From Pseudobdellovibrionaceae bacterium (GTDB lineage Bacteria; Bdellovibrionota; Bdellovibrionia; Bdellovibrionales; UBA1609): a DNA stretch of 64,000 nt. Shown piece by piece: positions 63,611 to 64,000 of this stretch. A program made the position numbers and the translations under genes. The notes under the pieces are model-generated. The model searched no databases. It was given only the letters and a program-made list of their open reading frames with translations, and had not been told where the DNA came from. Location: NCBI GenBank assembly GCA_030591685.1, contig JAUVAX010000007.1, positions 20,733-84,732 of the forward strand. The letters run 5' to 3'. Each line of letters opens with the position of its first letter. The stretch's first letter is position 1.

Positions 63611-64000
63611 TTGGGGAGAACTTGTCGTGCAGTGGTCGCAGTTTTATTTGTGGCTCTATTATCAACGTACTCAATTCATTCATTAGCGGTTCAAAACAGT
63701 TCACAAACGAACTGTAAAAATGGTTGTACCGGAAACTCTGGTCAAGGTGTGGGTAATACAGGCCCTGGCAACCAAGGCAATGACTCAACAAACGGTAATG
63801 CCGGTGGTGGGGTAAATCAGGGCGATTTACCTGACGACCCTTATGATGAACCCGACGCAGACTCTGACGGCGATACCGGCGGCGATACTGGCGGCGATAC
63901 TGGCGGTGATACTGGCGGTGATACTGGCGGTGATACTGGCGGTGATACTGGCGGTGATACTGGCGGTGATACTGGCGGTGATACTGGCGGTGATACTGGT
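63611..64000 (+). CDS. Secreted Gly-Asp-Thr repeat protein, 3'-truncated by the window
   Basis: This frame starts with TTG at 63611 (GGGGGG 6 bases upstream) and is open to the end of the window, so it is partial. The other frames across the repeat are closed or run antisense. The N-terminus is a signal peptide (RAVVAVLFVALL, cleavage near SLA, residue 27). A Gly/Asn-rich stretch with two cysteines (about 34-80) and an acidic linker follow. From 63869 the protein is pure GDTG repeat, 11 units up to the edge. Function is unknown. A surface or adhesin-like fibrous protein is a guess from repetition and acidity. Confidence 0.6.
   Translation, partial: MGRTCRAVVAVLFVALLSTYSIHSLAVQNSSQTNCKNGCTGNSGQGVGNTGPGNQGNDSTNGNAGGGVNQGDLPDDPYDEPDADSDGDTGGDTGGDTGGDTGGDTGGDTGGDTGGDTGGDTGGDTGGDTG
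63869..64000 (+). repeat. 12-bp tandem repeat, 11 copies, encoding (GDTG)n
   Basis: Eleven in-frame 12-bp units (consensus GGTGATACTGGC) fill 63869-64000 and continue past the window. The first three units have variant third bases (GGC, ACC), while units 4-10 are identical and unit 11 ends in GGT. The homogenised later copies show recent expansion by slippage or unequal exchange. Confidence 0.95.

Noticed and set aside
63594..63686. ATG frame at 63594 as the start of the GDTG protein
   Set aside because: That frame stops after about 30 codons; the signal-peptide frame begins at TTG 63611.
63588..63791. Minus-strand frame across the 5' part of the GDTG gene
   Set aside because: It is antisense to the signal-peptide frame and has no ribosome-binding site.
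63869..64000. CRISPR array
   Set aside because: The repeats are 12 bp, contiguous and in frame with no spacers.
1..64000. tRNA or rRNA genes
   Set aside because: I searched for T-loop-like and cloverleaf sequences in the gaps and found none that fold into a tRNA.

Overview
The window reads as chromosomal DNA of a free-standing Gram-negative bacterium with roughly 40 % G+C. The gene content points to the Bdellovibrionota (Bdellovibrio-like predatory or related bacteria). The clues are a complete lower mevalonate pathway next to pheST-ihfA-merR, an alternative complex III (ACIII) operon, System II cytochrome c maturation, many lipoproteins and outer-membrane barrels, and frequent GTG/TTG starts. 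This placement is inferred from gene content, not from a database match. I see no rRNA, tRNA, CRISPR array, insertion sequence or prophage. The window is mostly housekeeping DNA with some unusual accessory genes.

Layout. 1-2632: end of purL and purF (purine synthesis). 2801-5096 (minus strand): two PAP2-type phosphatases and a probable outer-membrane barrel. 5250-8636: ldcA, a serine beta-lactamase-like hydrolase and mpl, overlapping end to end, a likely murein-peptide recycling operon. 8970-10475: pckA. 10703-14268: a large zincin-type lipoprotein and a convergent small lipoprotein. 14488-19253: mutS overlapping a glnD-like gene. 19593-20391: a stand-alone LuxR-type DNA-binding protein and a convergent XRE-type regulator sharing a bidirectional terminator. 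20489-25164: an aspartoacylase-family enzyme, then hflX and maeB on the minus strand. 25348-28792: fatty-acid beta-oxidation pair fadA/fadB. 29003-32571: a membrane histidine kinase and a degenerate FabD-like protein preceded by a G9 tract. 32573-34254 (minus): a possible tandem-GNAT protein and a cobalamin adenosyltransferase.

34317-39698: an overlapping chain of an N-formylglutamate amidohydrolase, a TolC-like protein, ResB and CcsA. 40016-47368: the six ACIII genes actA-F, whose c-type haems would be attached by the ResB/CcsA machinery just upstream. No terminal oxidase gene follows. 47628-51170: thrS, infC (with the rare ATT start codon), rpmI and rplT. 51251-56680: fni, mvaA, a probable phosphomevalonate kinase, mvaD and mvk, which take HMG-CoA to IPP/DMAPP. 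56685-57443 (minus): a SpoU-family RNA methyltransferase. 57588-61954: pheS, pheT, ihfA and a MerR regulator. 62003-63412: a dihaem cytochrome apparently fused to an outer-membrane barrel. 63611-64000: the start of a secreted protein that enters an (GDTG)n tandem repeat and runs off the window.

The metabolic genes are consistent with an amino-acid and fatty-acid consumer: fadAB feed acetyl-CoA, maeB and pckA handle C4/C3 flow, and ACIII with cytochromes handles respiration. The most unusual items are the FabD-like protein without a catalytic serine, the dihaem-barrel fusion, the GDTG-repeat protein, the palindromic pheST promoter region and the G9 tract.
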